A DNA stretch of 10,931 nt, from contig JAODNQ010000204.1 in NCBI GenBank assembly GCA_025464695.1, positions 1 through 10,931 on the forward strand, in the 5' to 3' direction. The position numbers and the translations under genes are program-made. This DNA is from Frankiales bacterium. GTDB lineage: Bacteria > Actinomycetota > Actinomycetes > Mycobacteriales > SCTD01. The notes below the pieces were generated by a model. The model was not told the origin of the DNA and did not search any database. It saw only the letters and a program-made list of their open reading frames with translations. Below, in pieces: positions 1-8,687 of the stretch (position 1 is the first letter of the stretch; each line of letters opens with the position of its first letter).

Positions 1-815
1 TGGTCGTGCGCACGCGCTCCAGCCGCACCGCGGTCGAGGCGGCGCGCCGCGAGGAGGGCGCGAGCGCACCGGTCACCCCGCCCTGTCGGCTCGACGTCGG
101 GCAGGTGGCCGGGCGCACGAGCGCGCGGGCCGTGCTCCCGCTCGCCGACCTGCAGCGCGTCCGCCGCGCCGCCGGCGTCTCGCTGAACGACGTCGCCCTG
201 GCGGTGGTGGCCGGTGCGCTGCGCGAGCAGCTGCTGGCCGACGGCGCCCTCCCGGAGCAGCCGCTGACGAGCGGGGTCCCCGTGGCGCTGGACCCGCCCG
301 GCGCCCCGGTCCGGACGTCGGGCAACTGCCTCGGAGGCTTCGTCACCAGCCTCGCCACCGACGTCGAGGACCCGTGGTCGCGGCTGCTGGCGATCAGCCA
401 GGGCACCCGGACGGAGAAGCGGCTGCTCGCCCTCGGCGACCCGGGGCTGCTCCTGGAGTGGCTCGACGTCCTGCCGCCCGGCCTCCTGCGGCGCGGGGTG
501 CGGAAGGCCGACGAGGAGCGCGCGGCGGACCCCGACGGCGCGCCCGGGGCGAACGTCGTCGTCAGCAACGTCCGGGGGCTGCGCGGCCCCCGGGTGCTGC
601 TCGGCCGGCCCGTCGAGGAGTACTGCCTCACCGGGCCGCCCAACGGCGGCGTCGGGGTGAACGTGGTGCTCCAGGACTCCGGCGACCAGGTGTTCCTGGG
701 CCTGGTGTGCGTCGCGGACCCGGTCGCGGACGCCGGTGCGCTGGCCGCGCGGCTGCGGCCGGCCCTCGCGGCGCTCGTGGCCGGCGCCCGGGAGCGGAGC
801 GCGTCCGCCGCCTGA
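1..815 (+). CDS. WS/DGAT-family O-acyltransferase, C-terminal part (5' end outside window)
   Basis: The reading frame is open to the window edge and stops at TGA 813-815, so about 270 C-terminal residues are visible of a family that usually has 450-500. Family members (wax ester synthase/acyl-CoA:diacylglycerol acyltransferase) move an acyl group from acyl-CoA to a fatty alcohol or diacylglycerol, making storage lipid at the membrane. Seen here, counting from GTG 6, are the motif SLNDVALAVVAGALR (59-73), a segment around PVALDPPG (92-99), and NVVVSNVRG (183-191), which matches the family's conserved N-V-S-N-V-x-G element before the C-terminal DUF1298-type domain. The catalytic HHxxxDG motif lies in the N-terminal half and is not in the window, so activity cannot be judged. 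The GTG at position 6 is an internal codon, not a start. A perfect palindrome follows and separates this gene from eno. The family call is fairly secure; the substrate is unknown. Confidence 0.82.
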   Translation, partial: VVRTRSSRTAVEAARREEGASAPVTPPCRLDVGQVAGRTSARAVLPLADLQRVRRAAGVSLNDVALAVVAGALREQLLADGALPEQPLTSGVPVALDPPGAPVRTSGNCLGGFVTSLATDVEDPWSRLLAISQGTRTEKRLLALGDPGLLLEWLDVLPPGLLRRGVRKADEERAADPDGAPGANVVVSNVRGLRGPRVLLGRPVEEYCLTGPPNGGVGVNVVLQDSGDQVFLGLVCVADPVADAGALAARLRPALAALVAGARERSASAA

Positions 816-831
816 CGGTCGGGCGCGGCGT

Positions 832-861
832 GACGGACGGGCCGGACCGGCCCGTTACGCT
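832..861 (+). promoter_or_regulatory. Possible promoter of the eno operon
   Basis: TACGCT at 856-861 fits the actinobacterial -10 pattern TAnnnT. The -35 side is poor: GACGGA (832-837) at 18 bp, or TGACGG (831-836) at 19 bp. Transcription would begin near 868, giving a leader of about 28 bases before GTG 896. This is the only spacer ahead of the five-gene eno block, so a promoter is expected here, but the -35 match is weak. Confidence 0.35.
837..855. repeat. Perfect 19-bp palindrome upstream of eno
   Basis: ACGGGCCGG (837-845), a single A, then CCGGCCCGT (847-855) form a perfect dyad. It lies 21 bases after the acyltransferase stop and directly before the candidate -10 box of eno. As RNA it can fold as an 8-bp stem with a GAC loop, but only TT follows, so it is not a classic intrinsic terminator. 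As DNA it could be an operator filling the -35/-10 spacer. The dyad is certain; its role is not. Confidence 0.6.
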
Positions 862-880
862 CGCCCGGACCCACCCCTGA

Positions 881-2185
<1,305 letters not shown>

Positions 2186-2190
2186 GCCCC

Positions 2191-2709
2191 GTGTCCTCGC
2201 TCCGCCCCGGCTCGGGAGGCCGTCGTCCGGCGTCGTCGCGCCCCGACGCGGGCAGCCGGACGGCCGCCCGGGCCGCGGCGCGCCGGACGGCGGGCCGGTC
2301 CTCCCTGCCGCCGTCGACCGGCCGGAGCGCGCTGACCACCCGCGCCACGGTCCTCGGGCTGGTGCTCGTCGCGCTGGTGCTGTCGGCCGCGGTGCCGCTG
2401 CGGGAGTTCCTCGCCCAGCGCGGAGACATCCGGCAGGCCGAGGCGGCGCAGACCGACGCCCGGGCCCGCATCGCCGCGCTCGAGGCGCGCAAGCGGCAGC
2501 TCGAGGACCCGGCGCAGGTCCGGCAGCTGGCCCGCGAGCGCTTCGGCTACGTGCTGCCCGGCGAGACGCTCTACACCGTGCTGCGGCCGCAGGCCCCGGC
2601 CGAGCAGCCGGTCAAGGCCGGCCAGGTGCCCGCGACGCGTCCGGAGGAGCCCTGGTACCAGCAGGTGTGGGGGAGCGTGGGGGCGGCCGACCGGGCGCCG
2701 GCGAAGTGA
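2191..2709 (+). CDS. DivIC/FtsB-like septum formation initiator protein
   Basis: The 172-residue protein has the FtsB/DivIC layout: a cytosolic N-terminus, one membrane helix (about 52-69), a heptad-like charged coiled coil (about 74-106) and a short conserved external region with ARERFGYVLPGETLY (114-128). A C-terminal PWYQQVWGSV (154-163) is typical of the actinobacterial version. Known relatives form a complex with FtsL and FtsQ/DivIB that activates septal peptidoglycan synthesis. The N-terminal tail of about 50 residues is long and rich in Arg, Ser, Pro and Ala. GTG 2191, five bases after the eno stop, is the only usable start before the membrane helix; the ribosome site is weak, so translation is probably coupled to eno. 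It is the positional counterpart of M. tuberculosis Rv1024. The DivIC-versus-FtsB name is not settled by the sequence. Confidence 0.92.
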   Translation: MSSLRPGSGGRRPASSRPDAGSRTAARAAARRTAGRSSLPPSTGRSALTTRATVLGLVLVALVLSAAVPLREFLAQRGDIRQAEAAQTDARARIAALEARKRQLEDPAQVRQLARERFGYVLPGETLYTVLRPQAPAEQPVKAGQVPATRPEEPWYQQVWGSVGAADRAPAK

Positions 2710-3248
2710 GCGAGCACGGGGAGACGACCGACGACGCCGCCCGCGACCGGCGCGCGGTCGGCCTGCAGCTGGGCCGCGAGCCGCGGGCCATGACGTCGGT
2801 GGCGCACCGCTGTCCCTGCACCCTGCCCGACGTCGTCGAGACGGCGCCGCGGCTGCCGGACGGCTCGCCGTTCCCGACCCTCTACTACCTGACCTGCCCG
2901 AAGCTGGCCTCACGCATCGGGACGCTGGAGTCCGAGGGGCTCATGCGGGAGATGACCGACCGGCTCGAGACCGACCCGGAGCTGCGGGCCCGGTACGAGG
3001 CGGCGGCTGCCGACTACGTCGCCCGCCGGGACGCGCACGAGGTGCTCGAGGGCGTGCCCGCGCAGGGCGGCATGCCGGTGCGGGTGAAGTGCCTGCACGT
3101 GCTCGTCGCCCACAGCCTGGCGGTCGGTCCCGGCGTCAACCCGTTCGGCGACGAGGCCCTCGAGGCCCTGCCCGACTGGTGGGCCTCCGGCCCGTGCGTG
3201 GACCCGGACGACCCCGACGCCGTGCCGGGGAAGAAGCTGCACCGGTGA
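2706..3248 (+). CDS. DUF501 family protein of unknown function
   Basis: This 180-residue protein starts at GTG 2706, overlapping the previous stop (GTGA), and ends by overlapping the ppx start in the same way. It carries the features of actinobacterial DUF501: RCPCTLPDVVETAPRLPDG near 35-53, FPTLYYLTCP (56-65), SRIGTLESEGLM (69-80), and VKCLHVLVAHSLAVGPGVNPFGD (127-149). There is no signal peptide or membrane segment, so it is probably cytosolic. C36, C38, C64, C129, H131 and H136 cluster in the conserved segments and could bind a metal; that is my inference. The family has no established function that I know of. Its constant place between a divisome protein and Ppx in actinobacteria (Rv1025 in M. 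tuberculosis) suggests a link with one of them. Confidence 0.92.
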   Translation: MSEHGETTDDAARDRRAVGLQLGREPRAMTSVAHRCPCTLPDVVETAPRLPDGSPFPTLYYLTCPKLASRIGTLESEGLMREMTDRLETDPELRARYEAAAADYVARRDAHEVLEGVPAQGGMPVRVKCLHVLVAHSLAVGPGVNPFGDEALEALPDWWASGPCVDPDDPDAVPGKKLHR

Positions 3249-4171
3249 CGCGCGTCGCTGCCGTCGACTGCGGCACCAACTCGGTCCGCCTGCTCGTCAC
3301 CGACGTCCACGGCGCGACGAAGCACGACGTGCACCGCGAGATGCGGGTTGTCCGGCTCGGGGAGGGCGTCGACCGCACCGGGCGGCTGTCCGACGCCGCG
3401 CTGGCCCGCACGCGGGAGGCGCTCGTGCACTACGCGTCGCTGGTGCACTCGCTGGAGTGCGCGCACGTGCGGATGGTCGCCACGAGCGCGACCCGCGACG
3501 CCAAGAACCGGGCCGACTTCGTCGCGATGGTCGTCGACGTCCTGGGTGTCGAGCCCGAGGTCGTCAGCGGCGACGAGGAGGCGGCGCTGTCGTTCGACGG
3601 CGCCACCCGCGACCTCGACCCCGCCGAGGCCCCCTTCCTGGTGGCCGACATCGGCGGTGGCTCCACCGAGCTGGTCCTCGGCACCTCGTCGGTCACGGCG
3701 GCCCGTTCGGTCGACGTCGGCTGTGTGCGGCTGACCGAGCGGCACCTGCACGACGACCCGCCGACCGCCGCGCAGGTGGCCGCGGCCGAGGCCGACGTCG
3801 ACGCCGCCCTGGCCCTCGTCCGCGATGTCGTGCCGGTCGAGCAGGCGCGCACGTTCCTCGGCCTGGCCGGCTCGGTCACGACGGTGGCCGCTCACGTGCT
3901 CGGGCTGGACCGGTACGACAGCGAGGCGATCCACCTCACCCGGCTGCCGGGGGACGACGTCGTCCGCGCCTGCACGTCCCTGCTCGAGATGACGCGGGCG
4001 CAGCGGGCCGAGCTGCCCTACATGCACCCCGGCCGCGTCGACGTCATCGGCGCCGGCGCCCTCGTGCTGCGCACCCTGGTCGACCGGCTGGGCCTGGCGG
4101 AGGTCGTCGTCAGCGAGAGCGACATCCTCGACGGGATCGCGTGGAGCTGCGTCCCCGGGGCGCACCGCTGA
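3245..4171 (+). CDS. ppx: Ppx/GppA-family phosphatase (exopolyphosphatase type)
   Basis: The 308-residue protein has the sugar-kinase/HSP70/actin-like fold motifs of Ppx/GppA: phosphate-1 loop AAVDCGTNSVRLLV (5-18), the VSGDEEA segment with the likely catalytic glutamate (about 108-114), phosphate-2 loop ADIGGGSTELVLG, GLAGSVTTVAA, and the C-terminal SESDILDGIAW. Relatives release terminal phosphate from polyphosphate or convert pppGpp to ppGpp. The protein is the short, roughly 300-residue form that lacks the C-terminal HD-like and extra domains of E. coli Ppx (over 500 residues). It matches M. tuberculosis Rv1026 in position. Which substrate it uses cannot be told from sequence. GTG 3245 overlaps the DUF501 stop by four bases, so translation is likely coupled. 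Confidence 0.93.
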   Translation: MTRVAAVDCGTNSVRLLVTDVHGATKHDVHREMRVVRLGEGVDRTGRLSDAALARTREALVHYASLVHSLECAHVRMVATSATRDAKNRADFVAMVVDVLGVEPEVVSGDEEAALSFDGATRDLDPAEAPFLVADIGGGSTELVLGTSSVTAARSVDVGCVRLTERHLHDDPPTAAQVAAAEADVDAALALVRDVVPVEQARTFLGLAGSVTTVAAHVLGLDRYDSEAIHLTRLPGDDVVRACTSLLEMTRAQRAELPYMHPGRVDVIGAGALVLRTLVDRLGLAEVVVSESDILDGIAWSCVPGAHR

Positions 4172-4962
4172 TCCCCCCGGGCTCGGGCTTCCCCACCGAC
4201 CGCGCCAGCCGCTCCACCCCGGTCGCCCGCACCCGCGACGACGTCGTCCGGCTGGCCGGGAACGCGCCGACGCTCGACCACCTCGACGGCCGGTCGTCGG
4301 TCTGCCGGGCGTGCCCGCGGCTGGTGGCGTGGCGCGAGCAGGTGGCGGAAGAGAAGCGGGCCTCGTTCGCCGACCAGACCTACTGGGGCCGGCCCGTCAC
4401 GGGCAACGGTCCGGGCGGGGCGAAGGTCGTCGTCGTGGGGCTGGCGCCGGCCGCCCACGGCGGCAACCGCACCGGGCGCATCTTCACCGGCGACCGCAGC
4501 GGCGACTGGCTGTTCGCCGCCCTGCACCGCGCGGGCCTGGCCAACCAGCCGACGTCGGTGACCGCCGACGACGGCCTCGAGCTGCTGCACACGCGCATCA
4601 CCCTGCCGGTCCGGTGCGCGCCGCCCGCGAACAAGCCGACCGTGGGGGAGCGCGACACCTGCGCGCCGTGGCTGGCGGCCGAGTGGCGCTTCCTGCTGCC
4701 GACGGCGAGGGCGGTGGTCGTGCTCGGGGGCTTCGGGTGGCAGGCCCTGTGGCCGACCCTGCGGGGGGCCGGGCTCGAGGTCCCGACGCCGGTCCCGGCC
4801 TTCGGGCACGGCGTCGAGGTGGCGCTGCCGGGCGGCCTCACCGTCCTCGGCTGCTACCACGTGAGCCAGCAGAACACCTTCACCGGCCGGCTGACCGAGG
4901 CCATGCTCGACGACGTCTTCGCCCGCGCCAAGGAGCTCTCGGGGATGTCCGCGGGGACGTAG
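4141..4962 (+). CDS. udgB: Family 5 (UdgB-type) uracil-DNA glycosylase with an iron-sulphur cluster
   Basis: This protein removes uracil and other deaminated bases from DNA as the first step of base-excision repair. Motif 1 reads GLAPAAHGGNRTGR (100-113), the family 5 form; family 4 would show GE(G)PG. The family's C-terminal motif appears as HVSQQNTFTGRLT (240-252), with Val where Pro is common. Four cysteines fit the 4Fe-4S cluster: C55 and C58 (CRACPRLV), then C159 and C174. The active-site loop lacks the usual catalytic Asp/Asn, as is known for family 5. The only start that keeps C55/C58 is GTG 4141, giving 273 residues and a 31-base overlap with ppx; GGGA at 4133-4136 is a possible ribosome site. 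The next in-frame GTG lies after C58. It appears to be the last gene of the eno operon. Confidence 0.93.
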   Translation: MELRPRGAPLIPPGSGFPTDRASRSTPVARTRDDVVRLAGNAPTLDHLDGRSSVCRACPRLVAWREQVAEEKRASFADQTYWGRPVTGNGPGGAKVVVVGLAPAAHGGNRTGRIFTGDRSGDWLFAALHRAGLANQPTSVTADDGLELLHTRITLPVRCAPPANKPTVGERDTCAPWLAAEWRFLLPTARAVVVLGGFGWQALWPTLRGAGLEVPTPVPAFGHGVEVALPGGLTVLGCYHVSQQNTFTGRLTEAMLDDVFARAKELSGMSAGT

Positions 4963-4996
4963 GCTCGGTGTCCGTCTTGACCAGGAAGCGCACTCC

Positions 4997-7900
4997 GTGA
5001 CCCCGTTCCGCCCGCTCGTCACCCTGCTCGCCCCGGTCCTGCTGGCCGGCGCGCTCGTGCCCGTGCTCAGCGCGCCCGCCCTGGCTGCCGACGCCGCCGT
5101 CCCGGCCGCGCTGGTCGTCGACGAGCAGGACCGCAGCAGCCTGCTCTCCGGCGACCGCACCGAGGTCCTCGACACCGCTCGCGGCGCCCGGGTCCGGCTC
5201 GTGCCCGAGGGCACCGGCGGCGTCCGGCTGCAGCAGCTGTCCGAGTCGGGGGACGTGCAGCGGGCCGTGCTGCTGACGCCCCCGACCGGGCAGACCCGGC
5301 TCCCGACCGGCAGGACGCCGGCGTTCCTGCAGTCGGCGGACGGCAAGGTCGGCGCGCAGGTGGTCGGGGGCTTCCCGGCCTGCGCGTACCCGAGCGGCAG
5401 CGAGCCGAGCAGCGTCACGATCAGCGACGTCGCGTACAGCGGCGACGTCGTCACCCGGCTGGTGGCCACGGTGGACCTGCGCTGCGACAGCAAGCGCACG
5501 TCGCTGGACCTCCGGTACGGGAGCAGCGAGCCGTACCGGGCGGTCGAGGCTCAGCCGGTGCGGCTCGGCGAGGTGCCGCTGGCCACCACGCGCGCGGGCA
5601 GCACCGTGCTGCGGAACGTCGGGACCCTGCCGGTGACGCTGGGCACCGCCGTCTTCGAGGCCGTCACCCCCGGCTTCTCGGTCACCGACGACGGCTGCTC
5701 CGGCCGCACCCTCGCCCCGGCCGAGACCTGCCCCCTGAGCGTCGCGTTCCGCAGCGACGACGAGGGCTACCGCCTCGGGCGGGTGCGCTTCCCGGCGGAC
5801 ACCTCCCTGGGCGCGCGCACCGTCTCGCTGTTCGCCCACCCCGTGCCGCCGCCCCGGGCGCCGCGGCTCACCGCCTACGCCGGCGACGACGGCGTCGGCC
5901 TGGTCGTGGCCGGCGTCGGCGCGCAGGCCGTGACCGAGGTCCTGCGGGTGGCCTCGGACTCCTCCACCGTCACCGTCGGTCGGGTCACGGGCGAGGGCTC
6001 GCTCACCGACAGCTCGCTGGGCCGCGGCGAGGTCGGCACCTACCGGGCCCGCACCAGCGACCCCTACGGCACCAGCCCGGACAGCCCCGACACGAGCGCC
6101 GCCCGGCAGGCCGACGGCGGAGCGCCGTCCGGACCCGTCGACGCCCTGGTGCTCGACACGTCCCAGGGCAGCGACCGCTACGACTCCTCCCAGCCGCCCA
6201 CCGCAGTCGGCCGGCCCACCGTGCGGGCCTTCCCCGGGGTGGCGCTGCTCGACATCGCGCCCGCCTCCGGCCCGACCACCGTCCGCCTGTCCTGGCCGCG
6301 CACGGGCCTGACCGCCGGCACGTACCGCCTGGGCAGGCCGGCCGACGTCGGCCCCGAGGGCGTGGGCCTGACCTTCACCTCGGGCCGCGCCTGCGGGTCC
6401 GCGCCCCCCGGGACGCTCACCGTGCGCTCGGTCCGGCACCGGGCCGACGGCACGCTCCTGCAGCTGGACGCCGACGCCGACCTGTCCTGCACGGACCGCC
6501 GCAGCACGCTGGCGCTGCGGGTGGCGGCGCCCACGCCGGCCGCCGCCCTCGTGGCCCGTCCCGGCGCGCTGTCCCTCGGCGTCGCCACGGTCGGCAGCCC
6601 CGCTGCCGGCGGCCGCGTCACCCTGACGAACGAGGGGACCACGGCGCGCACCCTCGGTGCGCCCACCGTCACGGGGGACGCCGCTCCGGACGTGCGGGTG
6701 ACGACCTCGTGCCCCGCGTCGCTCGCCCCCGGCGCGGCCTGCACCCTCGACGTCAGCGCCGTCCCCAGCGTGGTCGGGGTGCGGACCGCGCTGGTCGAGG
6801 TGCCCGACGACACGCCCCTCGGCCGCCGCGCGGTCCCGGTCAGCGTGACGGGCCGCAGCGTGCCGGGAGCGGTCTCGGGCCTGCAGCTGGTCACCGGCAC
6901 CGACGAGGCCCAGCTCTCCTTCGGCGCCCCCTCCTCCGACGGCGGCTCGACGGTCACGGGCTACACCGTGGAGCGCCGCCTCGGCACGGCCGGGGCGCAG
7001 GTCGTGGGCTCCGTGCCGGCCACCTACCAGCCCAGCGGGCGCTACACCTGGACCGACCCGGCCGTGCCGGCCGGGACGGTGACGTACTCCGTGCGGGCCA
7101 TCAACGCGACCGGGACCGGGCCGGCGGCGGCGGCCTCCGGGACCCGCACCTCCTCCGAGGTGCTCGTCTCCCTGGCCTCCGGCTCTTCCGACCGGTACGC
7201 CCTCGCGGCCCTGCCGCTGCCCCGGCAGGGCGGGCGCGCGCTGACCCTGGTGGACACCGACGAGGTCGACACCCCGGCGGTGAGCCGGGACGGCACGCGG
7301 CTGGCCTGGAGCGTCTCGAGGCAGGGCGCTCCCTTCGCGATCGCCGTCAGCGGACGGGGCCGCCGCGACGTCCGCGTGCTGACCGCTCCCGGGTCGGGGG
7401 CGGACGACACCGCGCCCGCCTTCAGCCCGGACGGCCGGACCCTGGTCTTCACCCGTGCCACGACGACCGGCTCGGTCCTGGCCACCGTGCCGGTCGCGGG
7501 CGGCGCGACCACGGTGCTGCCCGGCAGCAGCGGCCTGGCGCGGGCCGCCTTCACGCGCGACGGCGCCCGGCTGGTGAGCGCCACCGACCCGACCACGGGG
7601 CTCCCCGCCCTGGTGACCCTGCCCGCGCGTGGTGGCACGAGGACGCCCCTGCCCGGCGGCGCGGCGGGGTTCGACCCCGTCGTCACGCCGGACGGCGCCC
7701 GGGTCGTCTTCGGGCACGTCGACGACTCCTCGCAGCGCTCCCTCACCTCGATCCGCGCGCTGCCGGTGGCCGGCGGGACCGCCACCGTCGTGGCGAACCC
7801 CTCGGGCCTGAACGGCTGGCCCACGGTGTCGTCCGACGGCCGCACCGTCGCCTTCGAGCACGCCTCGGTCGCGGGCGGGGTGGTCGGGCTGTCCGACGTC

Positions 7901-8641
7901 GTCACGGCCCGGGCGGACGGCAGCGGCGACCTCGTCAACGTGACCCAGACGCCCGACGTCGACGAGACCGAGCCGGCGCTGCTCACCGCCGACCGCACTG
8001 CGCCGGCTGCCTCGCTCGGCGGCCTCCCGCGGGTCACGACGCGCCGCACCTTCCCGGTGGTCGTCACGCTGACGGACGCGGGCTCGGGACCGGGTACCGC
8101 GGACCTCCGCTACCGGGCGGCCCGGCCCGACGGTGCGCTCGGCGGGTACGTGCAGCCGGCGTCGTGGCAGGGGCTGCGCGGGCGGTCGGTCGGCGTCACC
8201 GTGCCGGTCGGCACCGAGTGGTGCCTGTCCGTCCGCGGGCGCGACGTCGCCGGGAACGTCTCCGGCTGGTCGCCCGAGCGGTGCGTCAGTGTCCCCGTCG
8301 ACGACCCCTCGCTGCGCCCGTCGGGAGCGGTGCGGTCCAGCGCGACCGGCAGCTACGGCGGCACCGTGCTGATGGCCCGTCGCGCGGGCGCCACCGTCAC
8401 CCTGCCGTCCGTGCGCGGACGCGGCTTCGTGCTGGTCGTGAGCACCTGCCCGGCGTGCGGCGCGGTGACGGTCAGCGTGGGCGGGGGCGTCCTCGGGACG
8501 GTCGACACGCGGGCGGCGACGGCGCGCCGGCAGGTGCTGCTGACCGTGCCGAGGGGCGGCACCGCGCGCAGCGGCCCGCTCGTGGTCCGCAGCACCAGCG
8601 GTCGGACGGTCGTGCTGGACGGCGTCGCCGTCCTGCACTGA
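4997..8641 (+). CDS. Large secreted multidomain protein: two tandem ASH/FN3 modules, PD40 beta-propeller, C-terminal beta domains
   Basis: The 1214-residue protein begins at GTG 4997, eight bases after AGGAAG (4983-4988). An N-terminal signal peptide (hydrophobic 7-29) has a likely cleavage site after APALA (26-30). Residues about 40-719 are two related ~339-residue modules, each with a beta domain holding a cysteine pair (C129/C163; C466/C498), a choice-of-anchor-D/ASH-like domain with a second pair (C234/C245; C572/C582), and an FN3-like domain (about 285-372; 622-718). A TolB/PD40-type propeller follows, with blade motifs such as PAVSRDGTRLAWS (760-772), PAFSPDGRTLVFT, PVVTPDGARVVFG and PTVSSDGRTVAFE, and a degenerate sixth blade near 993. 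An Ig-like domain (about 1001-1100, C1076/C1096) and a terminal beta domain with CPAC (1151-1154) end it. No sortase motif, membrane anchor or catalytic motif is visible. It probably works outside the cell in binding or adhesion; the function is unknown. Confidence 0.88.
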   Translation: MTPFRPLVTLLAPVLLAGALVPVLSAPALAADAAVPAALVVDEQDRSSLLSGDRTEVLDTARGARVRLVPEGTGGVRLQQLSESGDVQRAVLLTPPTGQTRLPTGRTPAFLQSADGKVGAQVVGGFPACAYPSGSEPSSVTISDVAYSGDVVTRLVATVDLRCDSKRTSLDLRYGSSEPYRAVEAQPVRLGEVPLATTRAGSTVLRNVGTLPVTLGTAVFEAVTPGFSVTDDGCSGRTLAPAETCPLSVAFRSDDEGYRLGRVRFPADTSLGARTVSLFAHPVPPPRAPRLTAYAGDDGVGLVVAGVGAQAVTEVLRVASDSSTVTVGRVTGEGSLTDSSLGRGEVGTYRARTSDPYGTSPDSPDTSAARQADGGAPSGPVDALVLDTSQGSDRYDSSQPPTAVGRPTVRAFPGVALLDIAPASGPTTVRLSWPRTGLTAGTYRLGRPADVGPEGVGLTFTSGRACGSAPPGTLTVRSVRHRADGTLLQLDADADLSCTDRRSTLALRVAAPTPAAALVARPGALSLGVATVGSPAAGGRVTLTNEGTTARTLGAPTVTGDAAPDVRVTTSCPASLAPGAACTLDVSAVPSVVGVRTALVEVPDDTPLGRRAVPVSVTGRSVPGAVSGLQLVTGTDEAQLSFGAPSSDGGSTVTGYTVERRLGTAGAQVVGSVPATYQPSGRYTWTDPAVPAGTVTYSVRAINATGTGPAAAASGTRTSSEVLVSLASGSSDRYALAALPLPRQGGRALTLVDTDEVDTPAVSRDGTRLAWSVSRQGAPFAIAVSGRGRRDVRVLTAPGSGADDTAPAFSPDGRTLVFTRATTTGSVLATVPVAGGATTVLPGSSGLARAAFTRDGARLVSATDPTTGLPALVTLPARGGTRTPLPGGAAGFDPVVTPDGARVVFGHVDDSSQRSLTSIRALPVAGGTATVVANPSGLNGWPTVSSDGRTVAFEHASVAGGVVGLSDVVTARADGSGDLVNVTQTPDVDETEPALLTADRTAPAASLGGLPRVTTRRTFPVVVTLTDAGSGPGTADLRYRAARPDGALGGYVQPASWQGLRGRSVGVTVPVGTEWCLSVRGRDVAGNVSGWSPERCVSVPVDDPSLRPSGAVRSSATGSYGGTVLMARRAGATVTLPSVRGRGFVLVVSTCPACGAVTVSVGGGVLGTVDTRAATARRQVLLTVPRGGTARSGPLVVRSTSGRTVVLDGVAVLH
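5114..6136 (+). repeat. Module 1 of an internal protein duplication
   Basis: Residues about 40-380 of the secreted protein form the first copy of a module repeated with a period of about 339 residues. Landmarks are SGDR (51-54), TGQTRLPTGRTPAF (97-110), C129, the DLRC cysteine C163, the cysteine pair C234/C245, DTSLGARTVSLF (268-279) and an FN3-like tail. The boundaries are approximate. The similarity is at protein level; I did not see long identical DNA stretches, so the duplication is old. Confidence 0.7.
6137..7153 (+). repeat. Module 2 of an internal protein duplication
   Basis: Residues about 381-719 are the second copy. Matching landmarks are GSDRY (391-395), TGLTAGTYRLGRPADV (436-451), C466, the DLSC cysteine C498, C572/C582, DTPLGRRAVPVSV (605-617) and an FN3 domain that is better preserved than the one in module 1. 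The four cysteine positions are offset from module 1 by 337, 335, 338 and 337 residues. A third module-like start, SGSSDRY (728-734), leads directly into the propeller. Confidence 0.7.
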
Positions 8642-8676
8642 CCGCCGTCCTGCACGGGCCGGCGTCCTGCCCGGGC
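8626..8676. repeat. Three-unit 17-bp tandem repeat across the stop codon
   Basis: Units are CGCCGTCCTGCACTGAC (8626-8642), CGCCGTCCTGCACGGGC (8643-8659) and CGGCGTCCTGCCCGGGC (8660-8676). Neighbouring units differ at two of 17 positions. The first unit encodes the C-terminal VAVLH residues and the TGA stop (8639-8641); the others fill most of the 46-base gap to the convergent ROK gene. Loss or gain of a 17-bp unit upstream of the stop would shift the frame. I see no intrinsic terminator with a T-run in this gap. Confidence 0.75.
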
Positions 8677-8687
8677 CGACGGGCGCC

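Noticed and set aside
4168..4170. CTG as start of the glycosylase, avoiding overlap with ppx
   Set aside because: CTG starts are rare and GTG 4141 is in frame with a possible ribosome site; small overlaps are the rule in this operon.
4960..4982. TAGGCT and TTGACC near 4960-4982 as a promoter for the secreted-protein gene
   Set aside because: TTGACC lies downstream of TAGGCT, so the order is wrong for one promoter, and neither has a good partner box. The gene may be read through from the operon.
4880..8638. A 1252-codon open frame on the minus strand opposite the secreted protein
   Set aside because: It is the third-position-GC shadow of the + strand gene: its product is low-complexity Gly/Arg/Ala with no domains, while the + strand shows a signal peptide, paired cysteines and PD40 repeats.
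8655..8684. Hairpin between the convergent genes as an intrinsic terminator
   Set aside because: Two mutually exclusive five-pair GC stems (8655-8673 and 8669-8684) are possible, but neither has a T-run, and such short stems are expected by chance at this GC content.
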